Positions 50,905-61,138 of a stretch of DNA of 64,000 bases are shown here, in pieces. The notes below the pieces were generated by a model. It saw only the letters and a list, made by a program, of their open reading frames with translations. It was not told the origin of the DNA and searched no databases. Position 1 is the first letter of the stretch, and each line of letters opens with the position of its first letter. Both the position numbers and the translations under genes were made by a program. The stretch is from Pseudomonas koreensis (GTDB lineage: Bacteria; Pseudomonadota; Gammaproteobacteria; Pseudomonadales; Pseudomonadaceae), in assembly GCF_024169245.1 (NCBI RefSeq), contig NZ_JALJWP010000001.1, forward strand, positions 5,248,501 through 5,312,500. Direction: 5' to 3'.

Positions 50905-51162
50905 GGAATTCACGTCTGTGCAGATGGATCGGGCCAGCCTACAGACTCAGATGGGGTGGAACTCTGTAAATCACAATGAGTCAGGTTAAATATGCCCGGG
51001 ATGTCCGGATGCTAGAAACGATTGGTCTAAGGTTGCGGTTGAGACGAGCGGTCATTTCTGTTTGAGTAGAGATGCCGCCCGCCGACAGACCGCAGGGAGT
51101 TGTCACAGCCTGGTCACGTGGCGGTTTTAACTTAGGCTCACAACCTGATGAGGAGACAGGCC

Positions 51163-51342
51163 ATGTCCTTGCAACACAGCAGCGAAGACAAGATTGAAGT
51201 GATCCGCACCCAACCCGACCAGTCTCTGGGTTGCTCGATTATCGATAAGGACGGGCGCGAAGTACCGATCACTGAAAACATGATCCAGGACGCTTGCCGC
51301 GAACTGGAGAAGCGATTGGTCAAGCCTGCCGAACAAGAGTGA
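51163..51342 (+). CDS. Conserved small protein, unknown function
   Basis: 59 residues from ATG 51163, with AGGAG 8 bases upstream. The sequence is charged and soluble (IEVIRTQPDQSLGCSIIDKD; a C-terminal helix with ACRELEKRL). A clean intrinsic terminator follows, showing a true transcription unit. It resembles a small PA1830-like group of Pseudomonas hypothetical proteins, but I cannot place it confidently. Confidence 0.7.
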   Translation: MSLQHSSEDKIEVIRTQPDQSLGCSIIDKDGREVPITENMIQDACRELEKRLVKPAEQE

Positions 51343-51361
51343 TATAGCCACCGTCTTCCTG

Positions 51362-51389
51362 ACCCGGCCCTGATTGGCCGGGTTTTTTA
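51362..51389 (+). terminator. Intrinsic terminator after the small gene
   Basis: ACCCGGCC, loop, GGCCGGGT then TTTTTAT. Confidence 0.9.
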
Positions 51390-51414
51390 TGCGCCTGATT
51401 TAGCTGCAAATCGT

Positions 51415-51500
51415 GTAGGAGCTGCCGAAGGCTGCGATCTTTTGATCTTCAAAAAGCAAGATCAAAAGATCGCAGCCTCGTTTCACTCGACAGCTCCTAC
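51415..51500. repeat. Intergenic repeat, GGAGCTGCCGAAGG family, one arm decayed
   Basis: The left arm is intact. The right arm has lost the CCTTCGG segment (reads GCAGCCTCGTTTCACTCGAC) before recovering at AGCTCCTAC. It lies in front of the pdxB stop. Confidence 0.75.
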
Positions 51501-51511
51501 AGCCAATGCCC

Positions 51512-52657
51512 TTATGGGACACGGATTGCCCCAAGCGCCTCGACAATCTGCCGCAACTCCGGCGCATCCCCTTCAATCCGCACCTTCAGCCCTTCGATCT
51601 CGCGTCGCACCGGATACTGCTTGCGCAACACATCAAACGCCGCACGCTGCTCAGCGACATTTCCAACGAGACTACGGCGGAAATCCGCATCATCGCGGCG
51701 CGGGTCGTACACGCCGCGGCACAACATCGCCAGCGCCCATGCCGGATCACTGTCGCCGTGCAGGGAAACTTCCGACAGCCACGGTGCGGGCAACAGATCA
51801 CTCAACTGGATAACCGCAGGCTGGCTCATGAAAGCGCAGAAGGCCTGATAGATCTGCGCGGTCCCACGTTGCTTGCCGTCGAGGCTGTACCCGGCAATAT
51901 GCGGCGTCGCCAATACACAAAGATCGGCCAGCGCAACATCGACTTCAGGCTCTTTTTCCCAGACGTCGAGCACTGCCTGCAGGTCTTCTCGCTCGAGCAG
52001 CACCTCACGCAGTACAGCATTGTCCACCACAGGGCCGCGCGCCGCGTTGATAAGCCATGCACCTTGCTTGAGTTGCTGCAGACGCTGTCGATCAAACAAA
52101 TGCCAGGTCGCGTCGTCGCCACTACGAGTCAAAGGTGTATGCAGACTGATCACGTCGCACTGTTCGATGATCTGCTCAACGCTGACATAATCGCCGCCCT
52201 CGGCAGCCTGACGCGGCGGATCACAAACCTTTACGTTCCAGCCCAGGCCCTTCAGGACCTTGACCAAGCGACCACCGACTTCACCAGCGCCGACGACGCC
52301 GTAGGTGCGCTGAGTCAGATCAACGCCTTCGATTTCGGCCAGCGTCATCAGACTGCCCAGTACGTAATCGACCACACCCCGGGCATTGCACCCCGGCGCG
52401 CTAGACCAGCAGATGCCGGCCTCGTTGAAGTAATCCAGATCCAGATGATCGGTGCCGATGGTGCAGGTGCCGACAAAGCGCACCTTGCTGCCCTCGAGCA
52501 GCGCACGATTGACGTTGGTCACCGAACGCACCAGCAACACATCGGCCTGCTCGACCGTCGCACGGTCAATGGAGCGGCCCGGCACCCGGCGGATCTCGCC
52601 GAAACCGGCAAAAAAAGCGTCGAGCAGCGGGATATTTTCGTCGGCAACAATCAGCAT
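51512..52657 (-). CDS. pdxB: Erythronate-4-phosphate dehydrogenase
   Basis: 381 residues of the D-isomer 2-hydroxyacid dehydrogenase family: NAD site [16 protein letters not shown] near 120, catalytic Arg in [11 protein letters not shown], Glu in DVWEKEPE, and His in ATPHIAGYS. The extra C-terminal PdxB dimerisation domain (about 285-378) separates it from other family members. It oxidises 4-phosphoerythronate in pyridoxal-5'-phosphate synthesis. It is divergent from the MATE gene. Confidence 0.95.
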   Translation of the reverse strand: MLIVADENIPLLDAFFAGFGEIRRVPGRSIDRATVEQADVLLVRSVTNVNRALLEGSKVRFVGTCTIGTDHLDLDYFNEAGICWSSAPGCNARGVVDYVLGSLMTLAEIEGVDLTQRTYGVVGAGEVGGRLVKVLKGLGWNVKVCDPPRQAAEGGDYVSVEQIIEQCDVISLHTPLTRSGDDATWHLFDRQRLQQLKQGAWLINAARGPVVDNAVLREVLLEREDLQAVLDVWEKEPEVDVALADLCVLATPHIAGYSLDGKQRGTAQIYQAFCAFMSQPAVIQLSDLLPAPWLSEVSLHGDSDPAWALAMLCRGVYDPRRDDADFRRSLVGNVAEQRAAFDVLRKQYPVRREIEGLKVRIEGDAPELRQIVEALGAIRVP

Positions 52658-52817
52658 GGCGGGCTCCTTGGGCGGATCGGCAGTTTAGGTGCAGACGCGT
52701 CGATCAGCCAGCAGCCTTTGCGCTTACAAATGCGCAACAGAGGATTTTTCCTGACCGGGGTGTCAGCGGCGTAGAATGCCCCGCCCCGTGCATCAATATT
52801 TTCTGGACGCTTTGCCT

Positions 52818-54227
52818 GTGAACCCTGTAATTGACCAACCTGTCGCTGTCTCCCTGACCCGCCCTGCGCGGATTCGTCTGGAGTTGAAAAACCTGCTCGC
52901 CCTGGCGCTGCCGATCATCATCGCGCAACTGGCGACCACGGCCATGGGCTTCGTCGACGCAGTGATGGCCGGGCGGGTCGGGCCAAAGGATCTGGCGGCA
53001 GTGGCACTGGGCAACTCGATCTGGGTGCCGGTGTTTCTGTTGATGACCGGCACCCTGCTCGCCACCACGCCGAAAGTGGCGCAACGTTTCGGCGCCGGCA
53101 AGCACAGCGAGATCGGCCCGATCGTGCGTCAGGCGCTGTGGCTGGCATTGGTGGTGGGATTGATCGCCACCTCGATGCTGGTCGCCGCTGAACCGGTGTT
53201 GCACCTGATGAAGGTCGACCCAGAGCTGATCGGCCCTTGCATGCAATACCTGCACGGCATCGCCAGCGGCTTGCCGGCGGTGGCCTTCTATCACGTGTTG
53301 CGTTGCACCAGTGACGGCATCGGCCGCACCCGCCCGGCCATGGTGCTGGGCCTGTGCGGTCTGGCATTGAACATCCCGCTGAATTACATCTTCATCTATG
53401 GCCACTTCGGCGTGCCGGCGATGGGCGGCGTCGGCTGCGGCTGGGCCACGGCGATCGTGATGTGGGTGATGGCGGTGGGGCTGGCCGGTTACGAACGCTG
53501 GGCGCCGGCCTATCGCTCGAGCGAACTGTTCGGCCGCTTCGACTGGCCGCAGTGGGCGGTGATCAAACGTCTGCTGTCGATCGGTTTGCCAATCGGCATC
53601 GCGGTGTTTGCCGAATCGAGCATCTTCGCCGTGATCGCCCTGCTGATTGGCAGCCTCGGCGCGACGGTGGTGGCCGGCCATCAGATCGCGCTCAACGTCA
53701 GTTCGCTGGTGTTCATGATCCCCTATTCGCTGGGCATGGCGGTCACCGTGCGCGTCGGCCAGGCGCTGGGCCGCGAGGAACCGCGTGAGGCGCGTTTTGC
53801 CGCCGGTGTCGGCATGGGCACCGCACTGGCCTACGCCTGCCTGTCGGCGAGCCTGATGCTGTTGCTGCGCGAGCCAATTGCGGCGATTTATACCGCTGAC
53901 CCAACGGTGATTCACATTGCGGCGATGCTGATTGTCTATTCGGCGCTGTTCCAGTTTTCCGATGCAATTCAGGTCACTGCGGCTGGCGCGCTGCGTGGCT
54001 ATCAGGACACTCGGGTGACGATGATCCTGACCCTGTTCGCCTATTGGGGTATTGGTCTGCCAGTCGGTTACGCGCTGGGCCTGAGCGACTGGCTCGGCGA
54101 GCCACGTGGCCCGAGCGGCTTGTGGCAGGGTCTGATTGTCGGTTTGAGCTGCGCGGCGCTGATGCTGTCGATCCGTCTGACACGCAGTGCGCGCAAGCGG
54201 ATTCGGATCAGTCGTTCGGCGGGTTGA
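52818..54227 (+). CDS. MATE family multidrug efflux transporter
   Basis: 469 residues from GTG 52818. The longer frame from ATG 52776 would begin inside a likely -10 (TAGAAT at 52772-52777), so the later start is preferred. Twelve TM helices; family motifs include ALALPIIIAQLATTAMGFVDAVMAG in TM1 and VAGHQIALNVSSLVFMIP. It belongs to the NorM/PmpM branch, which exports cationic drugs and dyes with Na+ or H+. No regulator is adjacent. Confidence 0.9.
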   Translation: MNPVIDQPVAVSLTRPARIRLELKNLLALALPIIIAQLATTAMGFVDAVMAGRVGPKDLAAVALGNSIWVPVFLLMTGTLLATTPKVAQRFGAGKHSEIGPIVRQALWLALVVGLIATSMLVAAEPVLHLMKVDPELIGPCMQYLHGIASGLPAVAFYHVLRCTSDGIGRTRPAMVLGLCGLALNIPLNYIFIYGHFGVPAMGGVGCGWATAIVMWVMAVGLAGYERWAPAYRSSELFGRFDWPQWAVIKRLLSIGLPIGIAVFAESSIFAVIALLIGSLGATVVAGHQIALNVSSLVFMIPYSLGMAVTVRVGQALGREEPREARFAAGVGMGTALAYACLSASLMLLLREPIAAIYTADPTVIHIAAMLIVYSALFQFSDAIQVTAAGALRGYQDTRVTMILTLFAYWGIGLPVGYALGLSDWLGEPRGPSGLWQGLIVGLSCAALMLSIRLTRSARKRIRISRSAG

Positions 54228-54235
54228 TCACCCAT

Positions 54236-54267
54236 AAAAAAGACCTGCATTTGCAGGTCTTTTTTTG
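54236..54267. terminator. Bidirectional terminator between MATE gene and tusA
   Basis: AGACCTGCA-TT-TGCAGGTCT with A-run before and seven Ts after, 10 bases past the MATE stop. Confidence 0.92.
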
Positions 54268-54274
54268 CCCAGAG

Positions 54275-54523
54275 TCAGGACTTCTTGCGAATCCAGTACA
54301 GATAAGTGCCGGCCTCTTCATGCTGGCTAACCAGTTCATGGTCGAGGAACACACAGAACTTGGGGATGTCGCGTTTGGTCGAGGGATCGGTGGCGATCAC
54401 CTTGAGCAGGCCGCCGGGTACCAGATCGCGGATGTGCTGGTGCAACATCATTACCGGCTCCGGGCAATTGAGGCCGGTGGCGTCGAGGGTGCCATCGACC
54501 GGGGTATCGATCATTTCACTCAT
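54275..54523 (-). CDS. tusA: Sulfur carrier protein TusA
   Basis: 82 residues, full length. The persulfide Cys is in [14 protein letters not shown] (near residue 20). TusA takes sulfur from IscS and passes it along the TusBCD-E relay to MnmA for 2-thiouridine in tRNA, and also supports molybdenum cofactor synthesis. The ATG has a GGAGTGAACC upstream. It stands alone. Confidence 0.95.
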   Translation of the reverse strand: MSEMIDTPVDGTLDATGLNCPEPVMMLHQHIRDLVPGGLLKVIATDPSTKRDIPKFCVFLDHELVSQHEEAGTYLYWIRKKS

Positions 54524-54598
54524 GGTTCACTCCAGAAACTGGCCGGCATTGTCGCGCATTGCCGGGTATTCGGTCATCTGTGGCTTTACACCGCCCCC

Positions 54599-54682
54599 TG
54601 TAGGAGCTGCCGAAGGCTGCGATCTTTGATCCTGATCTTCAAAAACAAAGTCAAAAGATCGCAGCCTTCGGCAGCTCCTACA
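54599..54682. repeat. Intergenic repeat, GTAGGAGCTGCCGAAGG family
   Basis: Both arms are intact: GTAGGAGCTGCCGAAGGCTG at 54600 and its inverse ending at 54682, with CGATCTTTGAT and AAAAGATCG inside. It lies between tusA and rlmM, just past the rlmM stop. Confidence 0.85.
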
Positions 54683-54698
54683 CAGGGCTATCGCTATT

Positions 54699-55772
54699 TC
54701 AGCGGGATCTGGCTTTCTTGGTATCGTGCCGGCGCAAGTGGCAGGTCACTTCTTCGCGGTCGTGATACAGCTGCTTGCAGCCGATATCAACCTTGATCCC
54801 GCGAGCCTTGAAGCCATCGGCAATCCGCTCCAGCAGGCGCTTCACTTCGGCATAACGCTGTTTCATCGGCAGCTTCAGGTTGACCACCGCCTCGCGGCAA
54901 TGTCCCTCGCCAATCCACTCTTCCAGCATCGCAGCGTTGCGCGCCGGTTTCTCGACGATGTCGCAGACCATCCAGTCAACCGGCTGCTTCGGCTTGAAGG
55001 TGAACCCGTCAGCCATCAGATGCTGGACCAGGCCGGTTTCCATCAGGCTTTCAGCCATCGGGCCGTTGTCGATGGCGGTGACCAGCATGCCACGGTTGAC
55101 CAGTTGCCAGGTCCAGCCGCCCGGCGCGGCACCGAGGTCGACGCCAGTCATGTCGCTGTGCAGACGATCTTCCCACTGATCACGCGGAATGAAGTGGTGC
55201 CACGCCTCTTCCAGCTTCAAGGTCGAACGGCTAGGCGCTTCGCGGGGAAATTTCAGGCGTGGAATGCCCATCGGCCACATGGCCGAATTGCCGGCGTCGG
55301 CCATGCCGAGAAATACTTCGCGTCCGCTTTTGAAGGTCAGTAACAAACGCGGCTTGCTGGCGTCTTCGACCAGTTTGCCAGCGGCTGTCAGAGCCTTGCG
55401 CAGCGGGCCTTCGAACTTCTTGCAGAAGTTCGACAGTTCCTTGCCGTCATTGGTATCGACCACTTCCAGCCACAGACTGCCAAACACCGGGAAATCGGCC
55501 ATGTGCGCGAGGATCACGCTGATCCGGTCGTTTTCCGGCAGATCGATGAAAAAGCCGCGCGCCCACTGCCGCGGGAAGATCAGTTCGGCGAAACGCTGAC
55601 CGCGCATCAGGCGTTCGGCGCCGTCGGCTTCGGTGCAGACAAACTCGGCGCAGGCCGCAGCCGTTTTGGCTTTGGCGTAACCGGCGACATCGAGACGGGC
55701 GGCGAGGTCGGAAATCTCCGAACAGACTTCGCCTTCGAAGCCGGGCCGGCAATGCATGAATAGGGTGTTCAT
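54699..55772 (-). CDS. rlmM: 23S rRNA 2'-O-ribose C2498 methyltransferase RlmM
   Basis: 357 residues. A THUMP-like N-terminal domain (1-170) precedes a RrmJ-fold methyltransferase with SAM motif DLGAAPGGWTWQL near 220 and the K-D-K-E tetrad region (WMVCDIVEKP; LKLPMKQRYAEV). It methylates the ribose of C2498 in 23S rRNA. The ATG has AGGAGT upstream. It reads away from acnA with 220 bases between. Confidence 0.94.
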   Translation of the reverse strand: MNTLFMHCRPGFEGEVCSEISDLAARLDVAGYAKAKTAAACAEFVCTEADGAERLMRGQRFAELIFPRQWARGFFIDLPENDRISVILAHMADFPVFGSLWLEVVDTNDGKELSNFCKKFEGPLRKALTAAGKLVEDASKPRLLLTFKSGREVFLGMADAGNSAMWPMGIPRLKFPREAPSRSTLKLEEAWHHFIPRDQWEDRLHSDMTGVDLGAAPGGWTWQLVNRGMLVTAIDNGPMAESLMETGLVQHLMADGFTFKPKQPVDWMVCDIVEKPARNAAMLEEWIGEGHCREAVVNLKLPMKQRYAEVKRLLERIADGFKARGIKVDIGCKQLYHDREEVTCHLRRHDTKKARSR

Positions 55773-55994
55773 TCTTACTCCTGGGCAGCAGTCGATGATT
55801 CGGCTGCTGCGCGATGCTCAAGCCTTGCGCTGCCGCAATGCCTGTCACGAAAACCGGCGCATGATAGCCGAAGTCGGAACCTTGGTTCCGCCCATAGAGT
55901 CCAGTTATTAGCCAGCTACTCAAAACAGGGCTAGGTTTAATGCTCTGTCCGTCCCCTCAGTCCGTAGCCGTGCGGACTCAAAGGAGTGATCGTA

Positions 55995-58736
55995 ATGCCG
56001 TCCCTCGATAGTCTGAAGTCACTGAAAACCCTACAAATCGACGCCACGACCTACCATTATTTCAGCCTGCCGGAAGCCGCCAAAAGCCTGGGCGACCTCG
56101 ACAAGTTGCCGATGTCGTTGAAGGTCTTGCTGGAAAACCTGCTGCGCTGGGAAGACGAAAAAACCGTGACCGGTGCCGACCTCAAGGCCATTGCCGCCTG
56201 GCTCAAGGAGCGCCGCTCCGATCGGGAAATCCAGTACCGCCCGGCTCGCGTGTTGATGCAGGATTTTACCGGCGTCCCTGCCGTAGTCGACCTCGCTGCG
56301 ATGCGTGCGGCGATGGCCAAGGCCGGTGGCGACCCGCAACGGATCAATCCGTTGTCGCCGGTGGATCTGGTGATCGACCACTCGGTAATGGTCGACAAGT
56401 TTGGCAGCGCCAGTGCATTCGAACAGAACGTCGACATTGAAATGCAACGCAATGGCGAGCGCTATGCCTTCCTGCGCTGGGGCCAGAGTGCGTTCGATAA
56501 CTTCAGTGTGGTACCGCCGGGCACCGGCATCTGCCACCAGGTCAACCTCGAATATCTCGGCCGCACCGTGTGGACCAAAGAAGAGGATGGCCGCACCTAC
56601 GCCTTCCCCGATACGCTGGTCGGCACCGACTCTCACACCACTATGATCAATGGCCTCGGCGTGCTCGGCTGGGGCGTTGGCGGGATCGAAGCGGAAGCGG
56701 CGATGCTCGGGCAACCGGTGTCGATGCTGATTCCGGAGGTGATCGGCTTCAAACTCACCGGCAAGCTCAAGGAAGGCATCACCGCGACCGACCTGGTGCT
56801 GACCGTCACGCAGATGCTGCGCAAGAAAGGCGTGGTTGGCAAATTCGTCGAATTCTATGGCGATGGCCTCGCCGACCTGCCGTTGGCCGACCGCGCGACC
56901 ATCGCCAACATGGCCCCGGAATACGGTGCGACTTGCGGCTTCTTCCCGGTCGACGATGTCACCCTGGAATACCTGCGCCTGTCCGGCCGGCCGCCAGAAG
57001 TGGTGAAACTCGTCGAGGCGTACACCAAGGCTCAAGGCCTGTGGCGTCTGCCGGGTCAGGAACCGGTGTTCACCGACAGCCTGGCCTTGGACATGGGCAG
57101 CGTCGAGGCCAGTCTCGCCGGGCCGAAACGCCCGCAGGATCGCGTCTCGCTGCCGAATGTGGCGCAGGCCTTCAGTGACTTCATCGACCTGCAATTCAAA
57201 CCCACCAGCAAGGAAGAAGGACGCCTGGAAAGCGAGGGCGGTGGCGGCGTCGCCGTGGGCAATGCCGATCTGGTGGGCGAAGCGGATTACGAATATGACG
57301 GCAAAACCTATCGCCTGAAAAACGGTGCCGTGGTCATCGCCGCGATCACCTCGTGCACCAACACTTCCAACCCGAGCGTGATGATGGCGGCCGGGCTGCT
57401 GGCGAAAAAAGCTGTCGAGAAAGGCCTGACGCGCAAGCCGTGGGTGAAAAGCTCACTGGCCCCCGGTTCGAAAGTCGTCACCGACTATTACAAGGCTGCC
57501 GGGCTGACTCAGTACCTTGATCAGCTCGGGTTTTCTTTGGTCGGCTATGGCTGCACCACCTGCATCGGCAACTCCGGGCCGCTGCCGGACCCGATCGAGA
57601 AGGCCATTCAGAAAGCCGATCTGACCGTCGCGTCAGTACTGTCCGGTAATCGCAATTTCGAAGGCCGGGTGCACCCGCTGGTTAAAACCAACTGGCTGGC
57701 CTCGCCGCCGCTGGTCGTCGCCTATGCATTGGCTGGCAGCGTGCGCACGGATATCAGCAGCGAACCGCTGGGCGAGGATCAGCAAGGCAATCCGGTGTAT
57801 CTGCGCGATATATGGCCAAGCAGCCGGGAAATCGCCGAGGCGGTGAATCAGGTCAACACGGCGATGTTCCACAAGGAATATGCCGAAGTGTTCGCCGGTG
57901 ATGAGCAATGGCAAGCCATCGAGGTGCCGCAAGCGGCGACTTACGTGTGGCAGGACGATTCGACCTACATTCAGCATCCACCTTTCTTTGACGATATTTC
58001 CGGCCCTTTGCCGGAAGTCAAAGACGTCAAAGGTGCGCGGGTACTGGCCTTGCTCGGTGATTCGGTAACCACCGACCACATCTCCCCCGCCGGCAATATC
58101 AAGATCGACAGCCCGGCCGGGCGTTATCTGCAGGAAAAAGGCGTCGAGCCGCGTGATTTCAACTCCTATGGCTCACGTCGCGGTAATCACGAAGTGATGA
58201 TGCGCGGGACCTTCGCCAATATTCGTATCCGCAACGAAATGCTCGGGGGCGAGGAAGGCGGCAACACGATCTACATACCCAGCGGGGAAAAACTGGCCAT
58301 CTATGATGCGGCCATGAAGTATCAGGCTTCGGGCACGCCACTGGTGGTGATTGCCGGCCAGGAATATGGCACCGGGTCAAGCCGTGACTGGGCCGCAAAA
58401 GGTACCAATCTGCTGGGGGTCAAAGCGGTGATTGCGGAGAGTTTCGAGCGTATTCACCGCTCCAATCTGGTCGGCATGGGTGTGCTGCCGTTACAGTTCA
58501 AGCTTGACCAGAATCGCAAGAGTCTCAATCTGACTGGCAAGGAAACATTCGAGATTCAGGGGCTGAGCGGTGTCGAGTTGACGCCGCGGATGAATCTGCC
58601 TCTGGTGATTACTCGCGAGGATGGGCGTCAGGAGAAGATTGAAGTCTTGTGCCGGATTGATACGTTGAACGAGGTCGAGTACTTCAAATCGGGGGGGATT
58701 CTGCATTATGTGTTGCGGCAGTTGATTGCTTCGTAA
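55995..58736 (+). CDS. acnA: Aconitate hydratase A
   Basis: 913 residues from ATG 55995 (AAGGAG 9 bases upstream; the GTG at 55986 overlaps that site). The Fe-S ligands are Cys in [13 protein letters not shown] and the [10 protein letters not shown] pair; swivel domain motif [13 protein letters not shown]. It is the iron-regulatory-protein-like aconitase, which converts citrate to isocitrate in the TCA cycle, usually the stress-stable form. It is a single gene followed by a repeat and a terminator. Confidence 0.97.
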   Translation: MPSLDSLKSLKTLQIDATTYHYFSLPEAAKSLGDLDKLPMSLKVLLENLLRWEDEKTVTGADLKAIAAWLKERRSDREIQYRPARVLMQDFTGVPAVVDLAAMRAAMAKAGGDPQRINPLSPVDLVIDHSVMVDKFGSASAFEQNVDIEMQRNGERYAFLRWGQSAFDNFSVVPPGTGICHQVNLEYLGRTVWTKEEDGRTYAFPDTLVGTDSHTTMINGLGVLGWGVGGIEAEAAMLGQPVSMLIPEVIGFKLTGKLKEGITATDLVLTVTQMLRKKGVVGKFVEFYGDGLADLPLADRATIANMAPEYGATCGFFPVDDVTLEYLRLSGRPPEVVKLVEAYTKAQGLWRLPGQEPVFTDSLALDMGSVEASLAGPKRPQDRVSLPNVAQAFSDFIDLQFKPTSKEEGRLESEGGGGVAVGNADLVGEADYEYDGKTYRLKNGAVVIAAITSCTNTSNPSVMMAAGLLAKKAVEKGLTRKPWVKSSLAPGSKVVTDYYKAAGLTQYLDQLGFSLVGYGCTTCIGNSGPLPDPIEKAIQKADLTVASVLSGNRNFEGRVHPLVKTNWLASPPLVVAYALAGSVRTDISSEPLGEDQQGNPVYLRDIWPSSREIAEAVNQVNTAMFHKEYAEVFAGDEQWQAIEVPQAATYVWQDDSTYIQHPPFFDDISGPLPEVKDVKGARVLALLGDSVTTDHISPAGNIKIDSPAGRYLQEKGVEPRDFNSYGSRRGNHEVMMRGTFANIRIRNEMLGGEEGGNTIYIPSGEKLAIYDAAMKYQASGTPLVVIAGQEYGTGSSRDWAAKGTNLLGVKAVIAESFERIHRSNLVGMGVLPLQFKLDQNRKSLNLTGKETFEIQGLSGVELTPRMNLPLVITREDGRQEKIEVLCRIDTLNEVEYFKSGGILHYVLRQLIAS

Positions 58737-58748
58737 GGAGCAACATTT

Positions 58749-58830
58749 GTGAAGCTGCCCTTGGCTGCGATTTTTTGACTTTGGCTTTCAAGAGCAAGAT
58801 CAAAAGATCGCAGCCTTCGGCAGCTCCTAC
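58749..58830. repeat. Intergenic repeat, GGAGCTGCCGAAGG family, left arm decayed
   Basis: The right arm is intact (CGCAGCCTTCGGCAGCTCCT, then AC). The left arm is mutated (GTGAAGCTGCCCTTGGCTGC). It follows the acnA stop by 12 bases. Confidence 0.75.
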
Positions 58831-58839
58831 GTACAGACG

Positions 58840-58866
58840 AAAAAAAACCCGCCGAAGCGGGTTTTT
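58840..58866. terminator. Intrinsic terminator after acnA
   Basis: AACCCGC-CGAA-GCGGGTT with long A and T runs. Both strands are served. Between it and 59059 (about 190 bases) I see nothing beyond AT-rich spacer. Confidence 0.9.
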
Positions 58867-59059
58867 CCCAAGACCATTATCGACTCCCTGTCGGCAGCGA
58901 TCCTTGCAAATGGTCGATCATCCATGATCCTGAAACACTCCCTGTGTCTCAGTTGATGTGTGTAGATTACCCAGTGGATCCAATCAGCAATAGTCGTAAA
59001 AGCTACCAACGCGTGTAAGACATTCGCCATACAAACACTTCCGAAAACCCTTAGACCTG

Positions 59060-59548
59060 TCAGGCACTACCGCTTTCACGGGCCTTGGCGCTTTCGGCGA
59101 GGAATTGTTCAAGCCTGCTCAATTGTTCCTCCCAGCCGCGACTGTCCATGTAATACGCCTCTTTCTGGCGAATATCCGGAATGTGCGCGAAGCCGGATTC
59201 CGAGACCTTGAGCAACGTGCCGTCTTCAAAATCCTGCAGCTCGAATTTGACCAGGGTGGTGGGCTCTTGGGAGTAGTCGATCTTCGGGTTGACTGCGTAC
59301 GGATGCCAGCGGAAAGAAAACAACTGCTGCGGCTCGACCCGCTCGATCAGCACATTCCACAATACGTGTTCATAACCGGGGTACGTGACCTGGCCCTGTG
59401 TCCATTCGCCGGCGATGAACCGCCGGCCCTCCAGCGCCACGCCGAACCACTGGCCAAAGGCCTCGGCATCGACAAGTGCACGCCAGACATGGGAGCGCGA
59501 CGCCTTGAGCGTGATTTTGCGTTCGAAACTGTTGGGTACTGGTTTCAT
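59060..59548 (-). CDS. SRPBCC (AHSA1-like) domain protein
   Basis: 162 residues with the START-like AHSA1 fold: FERKITLKASRSHVWRALVD at the start, FGQWFGVAL, and the C-terminal GWEEQLSRLEQFL helix. Such proteins bind hydrophobic ligands or act as Hsp90 co-chaperone-like modules; the family name does not give a substrate. It diverges from the ADP-ribosylglycohydrolase gene. ArsR-type regulators often accompany this family; none is present here. Confidence 0.85.
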   Translation of the reverse strand: MKPVPNSFERKITLKASRSHVWRALVDAEAFGQWFGVALEGRRFIAGEWTQGQVTYPGYEHVLWNVLIERVEPQQLFSFRWHPYAVNPKIDYSQEPTTLVKFELQDFEDGTLLKVSESGFAHIPDIRQKEAYYMDSRGWEEQLSRLEQFLAESAKARESGSA

Positions 59549-59724
59549 ACGTCACCTCATGTTCTGAACACTAGGCTTGTATGACCACGTGTCCAATGCG
59601 AAGTTGTATCGAAGCGCTGCAACCACGCAATCCTGCGGACACATCCTGCCGTAGTTTTCGCTCTGTGATCAGCGCTGCCCGACCTGTTATCTTTTCAGCG
59701 AATCCGCAGAAACAAGGACGAATC

Positions 59725-60639
59725 ATGCAGCCTTCTCTTGCCGATCGTTATCGCGGCGCCCTCCTCGGCCTGGCCTGCGGCGATGCGGTCGGCACAACGG
59801 TCGAGTTTCAACCGCGAGGATCATTCCGACCGCTGAGTGATATGGTCGGCGGTGGTCCGTTCCAGCTCAAACCGGGGCAATGGACCGATGACACCTCCAT
59901 GGCACTCTGCCTGGCCGAGAGCCTGCTGAGCAAAAACGGCTTCGATGCGGCTGATCAGATGGGGCGTTATCTCAATTGGTGGAAATGGGGATACCTGAGT
60001 TCCACCGGTACATGTTTCGATATCGGCATGACCGTGAGCCAGGCGCTGGAACAGTACCAGACAACCGGGGACCCTTTTGCGGGTTCCACTGACCCTCTTA
60101 CCGCTGGCAACGGTTCGCTGATGCGATTGGCGCCCGTCGTGCTGTTCTATTTTCCCGACATTCGACAGATCCAGACCTTTGCTGCCGATAGTTCGCGCAC
60201 AACCCATGCGGCGCCGGAGGCAATCGAGTGCTGCCAATTGCTGGCTGATCTGATCGCGAGAGCGCTGGAGGGTGCGGAGAAAACACAGCTTCGCCGGTCA
60301 CCACTGTCAGAGCTTTCCCAGCCCAAGGTGGTTGCGATCGCACGGGGTGAGTACCTCGATAAAGCGGAAACTGAAATCAAAGGCAGCGGCTATAGCGTCC
60401 AATCACTGGAAGCCGCTTTGTGGTGCTTTCATCACACGCAGAGCTACGCTGACGCCGTACTCAAAGCAGCCAATCTCGGTGATGATGCGGATACTACGGC
60501 TGCTATCGTGGGTCAGTTGGCCGGCGCTTACTACGGCGCTCGGGCGATTCCTGAGCACTGGCTGGAGCAGCTGCATGAAGGCGAAGAAATCGCAGCCACT
60601 GCGGATCGCCTGCTTGAGGCCTCCAGGTTACGTGCGTAA
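59725..60639 (+). CDS. ADP-ribosylglycohydrolase family protein
   Basis: 304 residues from ATG 59725 (AAGGA upstream; the frame begins at 59581 but the extension is not conserved-looking). ADP-ribosyl-GH motifs: YRGALLGLACGDAVGTTVEF at the N-terminus, magnesium site GQWTDDTSM near 50, SLMRLAP, and the second metal site GDDADTTAAIVGQLAG near 253. Family members remove ADP-ribose from proteins or small molecules (DraG, ARH). No partner transferase is nearby, so the substrate is unknown. Confidence 0.92.
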   Translation: MQPSLADRYRGALLGLACGDAVGTTVEFQPRGSFRPLSDMVGGGPFQLKPGQWTDDTSMALCLAESLLSKNGFDAADQMGRYLNWWKWGYLSSTGTCFDIGMTVSQALEQYQTTGDPFAGSTDPLTAGNGSLMRLAPVVLFYFPDIRQIQTFAADSSRTTHAAPEAIECCQLLADLIARALEGAEKTQLRRSPLSELSQPKVVAIARGEYLDKAETEIKGSGYSVQSLEAALWCFHHTQSYADAVLKAANLGDDADTTAAIVGQLAGAYYGARAIPEHWLEQLHEGEEIAATADRLLEASRLRA

Positions 60640-60687
60640 CAATCGCTACACTGTTTTGCTCTTTCCACTCGATACAGCGAGAACCTA

Positions 60688-61092
60688 ATGTCAGTGCGCC
60701 TGCTCCTGGCCCTTGCGCCTTTTTTATTTTCCCCATTCGCCCACGCCGCCGTTGATTGCTCCAACGCCAACGATCAGGCGACGATGAATCAATGCGCGGG
60801 GCAAACCTTCAAAGCGGCAGACAAGGAACTGAATACGCTCTATCAGCAGATTACCGGACGCCTGAAGGACAACCCGGACGGCAAGAAGCTGCTGGTCAAC
60901 GCGCAACGGGCGTGGATCAGCTTTCGGGATGCCGAGTGCAAGTTTTCGGCATCCGCGGTGGCGGGTGGGAGTGTTTATCCATTGATTTACAGCGATTGCC
61001 TGACGGACATGACCAAGACGCGTGTCGAGGCGCTCAAGCAATATCTGAAATGTGAGGAAGGCGACATGAGTTGCCCGGTACCTAGTACGTAA
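60688..61092 (+). CDS. Lysozyme inhibitor LprI-like secreted protein (DUF1311)
   Basis: 134 residues with a Sec signal peptide (cleavage after AHA near 20) and a mature DUF1311/LprI domain with conserved Cys: VDCSNANDQATMNQCAG, then WISFRDAECKFSA, then LIYSDCLTDMTKTRVEAL. Cys pairing is likely in the periplasm. Members can inhibit lysozyme, but most are uncharacterised. It follows the ADP-ribosylglycohydrolase by 48 bases and may be co-transcribed. Confidence 0.88.
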   Translation: MSVRLLLALAPFLFSPFAHAAVDCSNANDQATMNQCAGQTFKAADKELNTLYQQITGRLKDNPDGKKLLVNAQRAWISFRDAECKFSASAVAGGSVYPLIYSDCLTDMTKTRVEALKQYLKCEEGDMSCPVPST

Positions 61093-61093
61093 T

Positions 61094-61123
61094 CACAGGC
61101 TCCGCTCGCGGGAGCCTGTGTTC
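61094..61123 (+). terminator. Probable terminator after the LprI-like gene
   Basis: CACAGGCTCC, 6-base loop, GGGAGCCTGTG then TTCTG. The stem is strong but the T-run weak. It lies between convergent genes. Confidence 0.55.
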
Positions 61124-61138
61124 TGAAGCCGTTAAGCC

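Noticed and set aside
49474..50979. Open frame of 501 codons antisense to the MsbA-like exporter
   Set aside because: It mirrors the coding frame of the exporter, is rich in His, Arg and Gln as GC-rich antisense frames are, and has no motif or ribosome site. Similar long antisense frames over sthA, topA, fadB and mrdA were rejected for the same reason.
58827..59030. 67-codon minus-strand frame after acnA
   Set aside because: It runs through the terminator and into the repeat, has no ribosome-binding site and no family resemblance.
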